Source: an uncultured Maribacter sp.
GTDB lineage: Bacteria > Bacteroidota > Bacteroidia > Flavobacteriales > Flavobacteriaceae
Direction of reading: 5' to 3'
Assembly: GCA_947498505.1 (NCBI GenBank)
Contig: CANMKG010000007.1
Span: 145,485-209,484, forward strand
Length of the DNA stretch: 64,000 nucleotides
The notes beneath the pieces are model-generated. The model saw only the letters and a list, made by a program, of their open reading frames with translations. It was not told the origin of the DNA and did no database searches. This document shows positions 45,533-54,150 of this stretch, piece after piece (the stretch's first letter is position 1; each line of letters begins with the position of its first letter). Position numbers and translations under genes: made by a program.

Positions 45533-46903
45533 ATGCAAGATGTTACTATAGCACAAGAATTCTATAAAATTAGGAATGCTTGGAAGACAATTGATGGAAA
45601 AAAATGGAATATGGCCATTTGGGTTTGTGATTATCATGATATTGATATTTTAGACAAATTCATGGAAATTGAAACCTCGCCGATAGGAATGTTTAATGAT
45701 ATTTTCTTTCGAATTCAAACCTTATATATTTCTGAAAAAACATTTGAACAAGAGCTTTGGAAAGAGTTTACAAGTTGGTTTATTCCTCCTAAAGAAGAAA
45801 AATACGATATGCTAGGAGCCTTAAAAAAAGATGGTTACCTAGATGAAAATTACACTGTTGATTTAAGTTTACCTCCAACCTTTGGTAGTATATTAAAAGA
45901 ACTAACTAGGTTAAAACAACAGCTCCCCTTAAAAGAGGAGTCTTTTGTACTTTATTTCCCACCGGGTGTGCACAGTGACGGACTAGAAAAATGGTTCTCG
46001 GAAAAAATGGAACAAGGCTTGCCAAAAGATATTCGCATAGCTACTATTGATCCTATTGGTGGTAGAAAATTTTCAAATCTAGTAAAACACAAAAAAGCAG
46101 TAGTTACAGAGTTATCTGTGTCGCTAAACATGGCAGCAGCTATGAAAAATGCAATGGATAGTGATAGCAATGAAAGTAGACCACATTCACCAAGCGCAAA
46201 ATTTCAGAAGCAAGTTAGACGAATTATGGAGGCTACGGTTGACAAAAAAATGTCCGTTGCCGAAGAAAGTGAAGAACTTTTAAAACTAGGTTATCAACTT
46301 AATATATTAAATACCAAAGCAACATCACATTTAGTTTCCGCTGTGGCATTTTTTAGCGTACAAGAAGATAAACCTGCCTTGGAACATGTAGAAAAGACCT
46401 TGTTAATGACCGAAGATGATAGTACAAGTGATGAGGCCTACCCAATGTGGCGATCCGCTATGCTATTAAAAGCTGCATTAGTAATGGTAAATAAAGAAAC
46501 CAACACTGCATTAAAATGCTATAGGGCTATCGCTGCCAAAGCTATTAATAAAGGAGATATTTTTCATGTAATGGAGGCCTATCGTATGCAAGCGTTTTAC
46601 CATTTTAAAGCAGGTAAACAAAAAGAGGCTTGGGAAGCATCAGTTTACTCCTTACAGGCAGGAACTAACTTACCCATAGAGGTCCGTAGAGAATCTACAT
46701 ATTTGTTTACAGCAGCACTCGCTTTACAGATAGCACAAGACAGTCGTATGGATACTAAAACCATACAAAAACTTACGTTAAAGTTTGAAAATACTATTGG
46801 TGAAGATTGGGATACTCTTTTAAAAGGAACCGAAGCTATAGACTCAAAATACTTAAATAGAAGCAATTGGCTTTCTAAAAATAAAATTCTACAATGGCAC
46901 TAA
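45533..46903 (+). CDS. Unknown protein between VgrG and PAAR-Rhs, candidate effector chaperone/adaptor
   Basis: A 456-residue cytosolic protein of no recognised family. Residues 1-200 are mixed alpha/beta with QLPLKEESFVLYFPPGVHSDGLEKWFSEKM near 136-165. Residues about 220-456 look all-helical, with paired helices typical of TPR-like repeats (MWRSAMLLKAALVMVNKETN; VMEAYRMQAFYHFKAGKQKEA). In Pseudomonadota, Eag, DUF4123 and DUF2169 chaperones occupy this place between vgrG and rhs; this protein has no resemblance to them by eye. Its last ten bases overlap the Rhs start (ATGGCACTAA), so the two products are made together. Confidence 0.7.
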   Translation: MQDVTIAQEFYKIRNAWKTIDGKKWNMAIWVCDYHDIDILDKFMEIETSPIGMFNDIFFRIQTLYISEKTFEQELWKEFTSWFIPPKEEKYDMLGALKKDGYLDENYTVDLSLPPTFGSILKELTRLKQQLPLKEESFVLYFPPGVHSDGLEKWFSEKMEQGLPKDIRIATIDPIGGRKFSNLVKHKKAVVTELSVSLNMAAAMKNAMDSDSNESRPHSPSAKFQKQVRRIMEATVDKKMSVAEESEELLKLGYQLNILNTKATSHLVSAVAFFSVQEDKPALEHVEKTLLMTEDDSTSDEAYPMWRSAMLLKAALVMVNKETNTALKCYRAIAAKAINKGDIFHVMEAYRMQAFYHFKAGKQKEAWEASVYSLQAGTNLPIEVRRESTYLFTAALALQIAQDSRMDTKTIQKLTLKFENTIGEDWDTLLKGTEAIDSKYLNRSNWLSKNKILQWH

Positions 46904-49900
46904 ACAATAAAGCAAGTAAAGCCGGATCCACTGGTGGTGACGAAGGTGGTTTTTTAGATATGGTAGCCGACGGAAAATCGGCCTTAGACGATTTTCAAAC
47001 GAAAATGGCATCGGTATTACCTTCCATACCTGGTCAACCCGCTGGTAAATTTCAGGATATTTCTATAGGAATAGATTTTCACCCTACAATGTTTCCACCA
47101 TCACCTTTAATGGCTGTTCCACATATAGGTATGGTGTTTGATATTCTTGGAGCTATTTTCGCAGCAATTAATTCTGCTATTCCGCCCGCCCCAGAACCTC
47201 AAGTAGATGAGTCTGGTGAACCAGAACCTCAACCTATTAGTGTTTCTAGTGTTGCCGTAGCAGTTGTTCAAGCCATGGCACCCAGTGTAATGGTAAATAA
47301 CAAATTTATTGCCAATGCTGGTATAAGCATACAACACCTTCCTGGAGTTGTATTGCACGCCTTACCATCTGTTGCTCCAATGGCTTCTTCAGAAATGTTC
47401 ATGGGAAGCTCAACAGTAATGGCAGATGGCGCTCCATTTTCATATCAATTTTTACCTGCGTTATCGTGTAATTTAGTTGGAATACCTGCTCCGTTCAGAG
47501 TTAAAAAACCAAAACCTAAAGTTAGTCTTATGGCCCCAACAGCAGCTTTGGTAAATGTAATCCCTGGAGGCATGCCTGTTCTTGTTGGAGGCCCTCCAAC
47601 CATTGACCTCTTTGCTCTCGCGGTAGGACTTGCATTTAAAGGCATGGGCAAACTTTGGAAAAAAGGTGGAGACAAACTCCAGAAATATATTGATAATATT
47701 TTACCTAAAAACCCGGCAAAAGCCAAACGGCTACAGAAAGTAAAATGTAAAATGTTTGGTGAACCTGTTGATGCAGCTACGGGAAGAGTATTTGCTGAAA
47801 ACGACGATTTTACTTTGCCCGGCCCCATACCGCTAACTTGGACACGTTATTATCATAGCGATGGCGAAATTGCAAGTCCAATTGGTACCAATTGGCACCA
47901 CAGTTACCATATGGGTTATTGGGAAATGGAGAATGGGTTTATTACTCTTTTACTTGCCGATAGTAGAGAAATTGTACTTCCTGCGCTGCATGAAGGCGAT
48001 AGCTTTTATCACCGCAAAGAACGTATTACATGGTTTAAAAACGAACATGGAAAATATGCGTATACAGATGCTAACGGTTTTACCCACACCTTTATGCAAA
48101 ACCGCATAGACAACAATCTATTCCCCATTCATAAAATAGAAAACGAATTACAGCATAGTATCATCTTCAACTACAACAAAGGCGTTTTATCAGAGATTGT
48201 AGATAGTGCAGGGCGCATACTTACTATTAGTTCAAAAGACGGCAGAATCACTGAAGTTTTTACAAAAAACGAAGATAAAAAAGTAACCTTAATTCAGTAC
48301 GAAGTTGATACAAACGACAACCTTACTAAGGTAACAGATGCTAAAGGAGTGTCCAAAATATTTCAATACAAAAAACACCTATTGGTACAACTTACCAACC
48401 AAAGCGGACTCAATTTTTATTGGGAGTACGAGGGGGAAGCTACTAATGCTAAATGTATACACACTTGGGGAGACGAAGGTATTTTAGAATATTGGACACA
48501 GTACGAAAAAGGAAAAACAATAGCTACCAACTCACTTGGGCATAGCACTACATATTATTATGATGAAGACAACCTCATCTACCGTATTACTGATGCGCGT
48601 GGCGGAGAAACCTATCAAAAATATAATAGCACACAAGATTTAATGCTGGTAACAGATCCAGCAGGAAATACCGTAAAGTACGAATATGACCGCCGTGGTA
48701 ATTTGGTTCTTTTACAGGATGCCAACGGAGGAAAAACAATTTTAGAATACGATGAAAAAGACCGATTAATTACCTCAAGATCTCCCATGGGAGCAACCGC
48801 ATCTTGGAAATATAACGAAGAAGGAAAATTAGCAGAGCGCATCTATCCCGATGGCACAAAAACAACATACAATTATACCAGTAATGAAATAAGTTCTATT
48901 ACCAATGCCCTAAATCAAGAAACCAAACTCACTTGGAACCAACAGGGAGAATTAGAACGTATTAACCTACACGATGGTCGCTGGGCTGTTTGGTATTATG
49001 ATGATTTAGGACAGCTACAAAAACATATTGACGTAAAAGGAAGTATTACCCAATACAAATACGACACATTGGGTAATGTAACCCAATTACAGGAAGCAGA
49101 TAACACCCATAACTTTACGTATGACAACTCTGGAAATGTAACCAGAGCCTATGATAAAGACCGAGACGTAGCATTCACTTATTGGGGATTGGGCAATTTA
49201 AAATCGCGTACCGAAAACAAAAAAACTATTTACTTTAATTACGATACCGAAGAACAACTCACAGGTATTGTAAATGAACATGGAGAAGCCTATCGTTTTA
49301 GTTTAGACCCTCTAGGGCAAATAGCCAGTGAATGGGGTTTTGATGGATTGCAGCGCAGGTATATACGAGACCGTGCAGGTAGAGTCATAAAGGTTCTCCG
49401 CCCAGATGAACGCTATACCAGTTATATGTATGATGGTGTAGGTAATATTTTGGCAGCAGACCATTACGATGGCACTGGTGAGTATTTTGCGTATGATGCC
49501 GATAGCAAATTAACAGAAGCTACCAATGCAGAAGCTACAGTGACCTATAGTTACGACAGTAAAGGCAGACTAATAGAAGAAACACAAAACGGGCATGCTG
49601 TACAAAGCAAATATGACCGTCAAGGCAACCGAACAGCAATAACCAGCTCATTAGGTGCAAACATCACACATGAGTTCAACCTAAATGGACAATTAACTCG
49701 TATTGAAGCAGTAACATCTCGACTACGCTCGATGTTAAACCAAGACGAGACATCAAACCCTGATAATACTGGAAACAAAAACAAAACACCAGGTCAAAAC
49801 AAAACACTAAATCAAGATAAAATACCAGGCTACGACAAGACATCAAACTACAACGAGATGTCGAGCCAAGACGAGACATCGAGCCAGGACGAGACATCGA

Positions 49901-51498
49901 GCGGAGTCAATCCCATGTCGAGTGGAGTCAATCCCATGTCGAACGAAGTCAATCCCATGTCGAACGGAGTCAATCCCATGTCGAGCGAAGTCGAGACATG
50001 GGGGGCAACCTTCGAACGCGACGAACTAGGACTAGAACTCCGTCGTATGGTGCAAGCAAACCAAGGCACTACCCTTTTAGACATGCGTACCGAAAGAGAC
50101 AAAAAAGGGCGTGTAATTCACCAAAACATACAAACAAAAAATGTAGAAGGCGGCAAAACTATCCAAAGCCGTAGTATGCAATACCAATGGGCAAGTGGCG
50201 ACCGTTTACGAAGTACCATAGACCAACTAACGGGTAAAACCGTAAACTACAGTTACGATACCGCAGGAAGTCTTCTGGCAGCAAGCTATAAAGGCAATAC
50301 CGAAACTATTTATAAAATGCCCGATGCCGTGGGAAACCTCTTTAAAACCAAAGGCAGAAAAGACCGTACTTACGGTAAAGGCGGGCAGCTTTTAAAAGAC
50401 GAAAAAGCAACCTATAAGTATGATGCCGAAGGTAATTTAAGTCACAAACAAACCCTAAAAGGGACGGAAACATATACCTATTACGGTAATGGTATGCTTA
50501 AAAGCATTGCAAAACCCAATGGTAAAGAAATTACTTTTGAGTATGATGCTTTAGGTAGGCGAACTGCCAAAATTTATAACCAAAAAATTACTAGATTTGT
50601 TTACGACGGTAACGTTCTGTTGCATGAATGGGAGTACACATTAGAAGACCGTCCTAAACTCTCCGTAAATGCAAAAGGTTTTGTGGTAAGTGATGCAGTA
50701 GAACCTATAGATGGTGCAAACCTGATTTCGTGGGTTTTTGATTATAACTCTTTTGTACCCGCTGCTAAAATAGTAGATGGTAACACCTATAGTATTGCCT
50801 GCGACCATTTGGGTACACCAGTGCAGGCGTATAACCAAACGGGTGAAAAAGTTTGGGAAAGACAACTAGATATTTATGGTGCTACCAAATATGAGGAAGG
50901 AGAAACTAATTTTATTCCTTTCTTATACCAAGGGCAGTTTTTAGATAGTGAAACAGGCTTAGCTTATAATAGATTTAGATATTATTCGCCTGATACTGGA
51001 ACTTATATATCTCAAGATCCCATTGGGCTTGCTGGGAATAATCCGAATATATATGCATATACTCATGACAGTAATAATTGGGTTGATGTATTTGGGTTAA
51101 GTACAAGACCAAATAATGGACAATACCATATATTCCAGGATCATACTGTAGATCCTAAGCATCAATATTCAAGTGATGGCGTTCAATTTAACAGAGCTAA
51201 TAAAGAGTTTATTAACAAGATGAACACTGACAAAGTTTTTCGTAGAGATATGCTTGGTAGATATCCTGAATTAGATAATTGGATGAAAAACCCAAATATG
51301 TCATCAAGTCCAGCTGGTTTAACTTGGCATCATCATGAACAAACTAGAAGACTTTCACTTGTAGATAGAGTTGATCATGCTAAAAATCATAAATTGTATC
51401 ATCCCACAGGTAAAGGAGGCCGTGATATTTGGGGTGGTGGAAAGCCAGGAAGAAAAGGTTACCTAGATGGAAAGACAGGCTTAAAGAAGCATCATTAA
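46894..51498 (+). CDS. PAAR-containing Rhs effector with C-terminal WHH-type nuclease
   Basis: A 1534-residue T6SS toxin. The N-terminus (1-110) has a hydrophobic part likely in need of a chaperone. Residues about 125-240 form a PAAR-like spike tip (PSVMVNNKFIANAGISIQHLPG, SCNLVGIPAPFR, PGGMPVLVGGPP). YD/Rhs repeats occupy about 290-1290, and the Rhs core ends with YYSPDTGTYISQDPIGL (about 1375) and VDVFGLS (about 1400). The toxin tail contains LTWHHHEQTRRLSLVDRVDHAKNHKLYH (from about 1476), matching the WHH branch of HNH/ENDO VII nucleases. Residues about 944-1037 are a repeat-derived low-complexity insertion. A small acidic immunity gene follows. Confidence 0.92.
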   Translation: MALNNKASKAGSTGGDEGGFLDMVADGKSALDDFQTKMASVLPSIPGQPAGKFQDISIGIDFHPTMFPPSPLMAVPHIGMVFDILGAIFAAINSAIPPAPEPQVDESGEPEPQPISVSSVAVAVVQAMAPSVMVNNKFIANAGISIQHLPGVVLHALPSVAPMASSEMFMGSSTVMADGAPFSYQFLPALSCNLVGIPAPFRVKKPKPKVSLMAPTAALVNVIPGGMPVLVGGPPTIDLFALAVGLAFKGMGKLWKKGGDKLQKYIDNILPKNPAKAKRLQKVKCKMFGEPVDAATGRVFAENDDFTLPGPIPLTWTRYYHSDGEIASPIGTNWHHSYHMGYWEMENGFITLLLADSREIVLPALHEGDSFYHRKERITWFKNEHGKYAYTDANGFTHTFMQNRIDNNLFPIHKIENELQHSIIFNYNKGVLSEIVDSAGRILTISSKDGRITEVFTKNEDKKVTLIQYEVDTNDNLTKVTDAKGVSKIFQYKKHLLVQLTNQSGLNFYWEYEGEATNAKCIHTWGDEGILEYWTQYEKGKTIATNSLGHSTTYYYDEDNLIYRITDARGGETYQKYNSTQDLMLVTDPAGNTVKYEYDRRGNLVLLQDANGGKTILEYDEKDRLITSRSPMGATASWKYNEEGKLAERIYPDGTKTTYNYTSNEISSITNALNQETKLTWNQQGELERINLHDGRWAVWYYDDLGQLQKHIDVKGSITQYKYDTLGNVTQLQEADNTHNFTYDNSGNVTRAYDKDRDVAFTYWGLGNLKSRTENKKTIYFNYDTEEQLTGIVNEHGEAYRFSLDPLGQIASEWGFDGLQRRYIRDRAGRVIKVLRPDERYTSYMYDGVGNILAADHYDGTGEYFAYDADSKLTEATNAEATVTYSYDSKGRLIEETQNGHAVQSKYDRQGNRTAITSSLGANITHEFNLNGQLTRIEAVTSRLRSMLNQDETSNPDNTGNKNKTPGQNKTLNQDKIPGYDKTSNYNEMSSQDETSSQDETSSGVNPMSSGVNPMSNEVNPMSNGVNPMSSEVETWGATFERDELGLELRRMVQANQGTTLLDMRTERDKKGRVIHQNIQTKNVEGGKTIQSRSMQYQWASGDRLRSTIDQLTGKTVNYSYDTAGSLLAASYKGNTETIYKMPDAVGNLFKTKGRKDRTYGKGGQLLKDEKATYKYDAEGNLSHKQTLKGTETYTYYGNGMLKSIAKPNGKEITFEYDALGRRTAKIYNQKITRFVYDGNVLLHEWEYTLEDRPKLSVNAKGFVVSDAVEPIDGANLISWVFDYNSFVPAAKIVDGNTYSIACDHLGTPVQAYNQTGEKVWERQLDIYGATKYEEGETNFIPFLYQGQFLDSETGLAYNRFRYYSPDTGTYISQDPIGLAGNNPNIYAYTHDSNNWVDVFGLSTRPNNGQYHIFQDHTVDPKHQYSSDGVQFNRANKEFINKMNTDKVFRRDMLGRYPELDNWMKNPNMSSSPAGLTWHHHEQTRRLSLVDRVDHAKNHKLYHPTGKGGRDIWGGGKPGRKGYLDGKTGLKKHH
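49718..50005 (+). repeat. In-frame repeat insertion within the Rhs gene
   Basis: Starts with near-palindrome ACATCTCGACTACGCTCGATGT (49717-49738 region) and ends with TCGAGCGAAGTCGAGACATG. Between them lie 18-21 base units such as ATGTCGAACGGAGTCAATCCC (consecutive at 49919-49981). All keep the Rhs frame and encode Asn/Ser/Glu/Met-rich sequence unlike Rhs repeats. Confidence 0.8.
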
Positions 51499-51513
51499 TA
51501 AATAATTATAAGA

Positions 51514-51876
51514 ATGAATTTTTTAGAATTAAAAAAGGAATATCGGTTATCTGATTTAATAAAAATTGTCAAGTCAAATTTGGAAAAAAATGGTTTTTCT
51601 AATGAAAATTATAACTTATACGCAAAAGAGTTTGTAGAAGTTGCTGATTCTGATCTTATTTGCTATTTAGACGTTGGTCCTACGATTACAAATGAAGATG
51701 AAGAAGTATACTCTGATTTTGTTATAGAAAATTCTTTGGAATTATATTATGATGGACAACAGTTTGAAGATGTACTTTCAAATGTTTTGCATCAAAAAAG
51801 TGATGCAACAATAGATATTTTTATTTCTGCTGTAAATTACTATGATGATAATGATACTTTTTTGGATATTGAATGA
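51514..51876 (+). CDS. Probable immunity protein to the WHH nuclease
   Basis: A 120-residue, highly acidic, soluble protein (DLICYLDVGPTITNEDEEVYSDF) of no recognised family. It starts 15 bases after the Rhs stop codon. Acidic small proteins next to DNase tails are usually immunity proteins that mimic nucleic acid. The assignment is positional. Confidence 0.65.
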   Translation: MNFLELKKEYRLSDLIKIVKSNLEKNGFSNENYNLYAKEFVEVADSDLICYLDVGPTITNEDEEVYSDFVIENSLELYYDGQQFEDVLSNVLHQKSDATIDIFISAVNYYDDNDTFLDIE

Positions 51877-51904
51877 TTGGTAATGGTATGATTAGTTGAT
51901 AAAC

Positions 51905-51935
51905 CTGCTCTGCGAAGTTTGCAACTTCATAGCAG
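51905..51935 (+). repeat. Palindrome R0 after the WHH immunity gene
   Basis: Outer arms CTGCT/AGCAG and inner perfect arms GAAGTT-TGC-AACTTC centred on GTTTGCAAC. This apex is shared with the palindromes after the next immunity genes. It lies 29 bases after the immunity stop codon. Confidence 0.7.
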
Positions 51936-51966
51936 TATGAGTAAGAAAATAGAATATAAAAAAGAC

Positions 51967-51999
51967 AAAGCCATAGCAGAAATGTTGCGGCTTTTTTTA
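51967..51999 (+). terminator. Probable terminator after the first Rhs immunity gene
   Basis: AAAGCC and GGCTTT arms with an inner GCA/TGC pairing, followed by a T-run. It is weaker than the other terminators of the window. It would end the vgrG-rhs-immunity transcript. Confidence 0.55.
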
Positions 52000-52005
52000 T
52001 TGGAA

Positions 52006-52034
52006 TGTCCCGTCCTGAAATAAGTTGACACAAA
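52006..52034 (+). mobile_element. Possible insertion-sequence end (remnant)
   Basis: TGTCCCGTCCTGAAATAAGT followed by TGACACAAA resembles the terminal sequence of IS3-family elements in Bacteroidota. No transposase gene or second end is found nearby. It sits directly before the toxin-tail remnant, so it may mark an old insertion and deletion. From memory only. Confidence 0.35.
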
Positions 52035-52046
52035 ATCGACTTAATA

Positions 52047-52196
52047 ATGAAAGAATCCACAAGCTTAGCTAGAGACATAAGAAAAATGCATAGGGTATAT
52101 CCTGATGTTCCAAATCAAAAATTAAAGGAACTGATAGATTTAAATAAATCAATGTATCCTGAAATGAATAAAAAGTCTAAGATAAAATGTGGTTAA
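52047..52196 (+). pseudogene. Cassette 1: isolated 49-residue toxin tail
   Basis: Encodes MKESTSLARDIRKMHRVYPD and then VPNQKLKELIDLNKSMYPEM, ending KKSKIKCG. It resembles the C-terminal end of a Rhs-type toxin (helical with L-x-x-LIxLNK) rather than a complete protein. There is no Rhs core in front of it and an IS-like end lies immediately upstream. The following small gene is its probable immunity partner. Confidence 0.6.
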
Positions 52197-52203
52197 TAAA
52201 GTT

Positions 52204-52545
52204 ATGAATTCAGAAGATTTAGCAAAAAATATAAAAACATTACTTGTGCAACAGCATAAAAACTATTTTAGTACATTGAATAATGCTACTACTGGTTTTA
52301 AAGACCCTTACTGGCTAGCTGGTCAAAAGGTTTTTAACTCAATGAATGAAGAAAATAAAGAAGATTTAAAAGCATTTATTCAAATGTGTATCGTTGATAC
52401 AGCTACAGAGATTCTTGCTTATGTTGATGACATTACAAGATTTGACAACCAAGAGGAAGGGTTAAAAATTTATTACGGTGATGAAGAAATTGATAGCGAT
52501 ATACAAGATCATCTTTTGATGAATATTGAAGACAATGGATTTTAA
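52204..52545 (+). CDS. Cassette 1: probable immunity protein
   Basis: 113 residues from the ATG at 52204, seven bases after the toxin-tail stop codon. An in-frame GTG at 52189 overlaps that remnant and is less likely. Acidic, helical and soluble (KAFIQMCIVDTATEILAYVDDITRFDNQ). No family recognised. It remains open although its toxin is truncated, as expected if immunity is retained after toxin loss. Confidence 0.6.
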   Translation: MNSEDLAKNIKTLLVQQHKNYFSTLNNATTGFKDPYWLAGQKVFNSMNEENKEDLKAFIQMCIVDTATEILAYVDDITRFDNQEEGLKIYYGDEEIDSDIQDHLLMNIEDNGF

Positions 52546-52608
52546 AAAATCTCTACTACAGATAGATTTTTTATGTATCCACTAAAATTTAAAATAATGA
52601 GCCCCATT

Positions 52609-52673
52609 GCTAGCGCTCGTTTGCAACGAGTGACAAGGATGAATAAATATTAAACAATTGTTCTTTAACATAA
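52609..52673 (+). repeat. Inter-cassette repeat R1
   Basis: Begins with the palindrome GCTAGCGCTCGTTTGCAACG (and AGTG), then a conserved tail GAATAAATATTAAACAATTG and TTCTTTAACATAA. It joins directly to a piece of Rhs core at 52674. The same unit recurs at 54083 and 55867. Confidence 0.85.
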
Positions 52674-53081
52674 TTTACTAGATTTGTTTACGACGGTAAC
52701 GTTCTGTTGCGTGAATGGGAGTACACATTAGAAGACCGTCCTAAACTCACAGATGTTCCTAGTATGTATTGGAATGAAAAACAGTGGGCAGATGGGGCTG
52801 AGTTCAACCATAGTGCTATGCATGGTTACAATGGTATAGGAGATGACATTCCTAAAGTTAAACCAAATCAAATTAAAAATGCAGGAATGACAAATGATCA
52901 ATGGCTTAAGTCGTTGGAGAATCATTACAATGATCCTAAACTCCAAAAATATAAAGGAGATTTACATATAATCAACTCTAGTGGAAAAAAAGGTAAATTA
53001 ATTAAAGCAAATGTAACCCCTGCAGAAGCTTGGAAATTGACAAAAAAGTGGGCTAAAGAAAAATTAAAAGGAAGTCATTAA
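52674..53081 (+). pseudogene. Cassette 2: Rhs-core fragment fused to unknown toxin tail, no start codon
   Basis: The open frame starts right after a stop in R1 and reads FTRFVYDGNVLLREWEYTLE and then DRPKL, nearly identical to the main Rhs core (50587-50655). It then switches to an unrelated tail (DVPSMYWNEKQWADGAEF ... AWKLTKKWAKEKLKGSH). The whole region between RPKL and the normal DPIGL junction is missing. There is no ATG; a TTG at 52707 is the only near start. It is probably a silent cassette that could be joined to the main Rhs gene by recombination. Toxin activity unknown. Confidence 0.75.
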
Positions 53082-53085
53082 TAAT

Positions 53086-54066
53086 ATGAATAAAATAGAA
53101 ACTTTTGGATATAGGGGAAGTACAAGTATATTAAGTGAATTAATACTGACAGTAGGAAAAAAAAATATTCCTCTAGTAACAAAATCAGAAAAAGAAAAAG
53201 CCTATAATTTTAGATTTTTGTTTGAGATTGTAGAAGATTCATTAACTTTTACTGACGATTTACTTGGCAAACCTGTATATGAACAAAAACTAGACATAGA
53301 AAATAATGATAAATCGAACATAAGTTTAAGTAGCAAAGATAGGTTCATAGATTTTAAATTGGAAAATATTATAAATACAGGTAATTACACTGTAAATATT
53401 AGTATATATGAGGAAATTCCAGAACATTCATATGGTGTACTAGAAACAATTCCAATTCCCAAAAATATATTAACGGTTTACATATCTTTCTCAAAAAAAG
53501 ATAAACTTAATTCTAATATCCAACTACTGGCTCAAAAATATTTTGATGGTTATAGTCATTTAGGGTTTTTAATTGTAGATATTCCCAAAATGAAAACTAT
53601 TATCGAAGCTGAATATGGTAATAAACAACTAGATCTCGTTTATGAATTTAGTAATACCGAAATTATAGACCAGTTATTCAAAGCCGAAATTATAGCACTT
53701 ACTTGGGGAATAAATCCATTTACATTTCCAATGTATTCGACTAATAATATTAAAACATTACAACCTTTATTAGGTAAAAAATTTAAAGATGAAGGTCTAT
53801 TTAATATTACAGAAGATATTGAGTCTTTTAGTATTATACCTGGTTTTGATTTAAAAGATTGGCATAGTATACTGAAAAAGGATTATCCGAAAATTAAAAT
53901 ATATGGAAAAGGTAAAAAAGTTCATTTAAGCCCATATGCTTTGACAGATTCTGACGGAACTATAACTACAACATCATTTGCTATATATAGATCAGAAAAA
54001 AAATTAACAGAAGCTAGACCGCTATTAAACATAGATTTATTATATGATAAATCTATGATTGATTAA
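53086..54066 (+). CDS. Cassette 2: probable immunity protein, large
   Basis: A 326-residue soluble protein, unusually long for an immunity factor, starting four bases after the toxin-tail stop codon. It seems to have an N-terminal beta-rich half (1-140) and a C-terminal alpha/beta half (LAQKYFDGYSHLGFLIVDI; GWHSILKKDYPKI-type region). No family recognised. R2 follows after the stop codon, the same order as in the other cassettes. Confidence 0.5.
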   Translation: MNKIETFGYRGSTSILSELILTVGKKNIPLVTKSEKEKAYNFRFLFEIVEDSLTFTDDLLGKPVYEQKLDIENNDKSNISLSSKDRFIDFKLENIINTGNYTVNISIYEEIPEHSYGVLETIPIPKNILTVYISFSKKDKLNSNIQLLAQKYFDGYSHLGFLIVDIPKMKTIIEAEYGNKQLDLVYEFSNTEIIDQLFKAEIIALTWGINPFTFPMYSTNNIKTLQPLLGKKFKDEGLFNITEDIESFSIIPGFDLKDWHSILKKDYPKIKIYGKGKKVHLSPYALTDSDGTITTTSFAIYRSEKKLTEARPLLNIDLLYDKSMID

Positions 54067-54082
54067 ATATTGTCGCCCCCCC

Positions 54083-54150
54083 GCTAGCGCTCGTTTGCAA
54101 CGAGTGACTAGCATGCATAAACAAATATTAAAAATTGTTCTTTGACATAA
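54083..54150 (+). repeat. Inter-cassette repeat R2
   Basis: Palindrome GCTAGCGCTCGTTTGCAACG continuing AGTGACTAGC, then an AT-rich tail ending ATTGTTCTTTGACATAA. It is joined to Rhs core at exactly the same core position as R1. Confidence 0.85.

Noticed and set aside
49858..49990. CRISPR-like short tandem repeats
   Set aside because: Units of 18-21 bases are directly joined without spacers and stay in the Rhs reading frame, so this is an in-gene tandem repeat.
52006..52034. A complete insertion sequence
   Set aside because: Only an end-like stretch is visible; no transposase gene or matching second end is present between 51877 and 54100.
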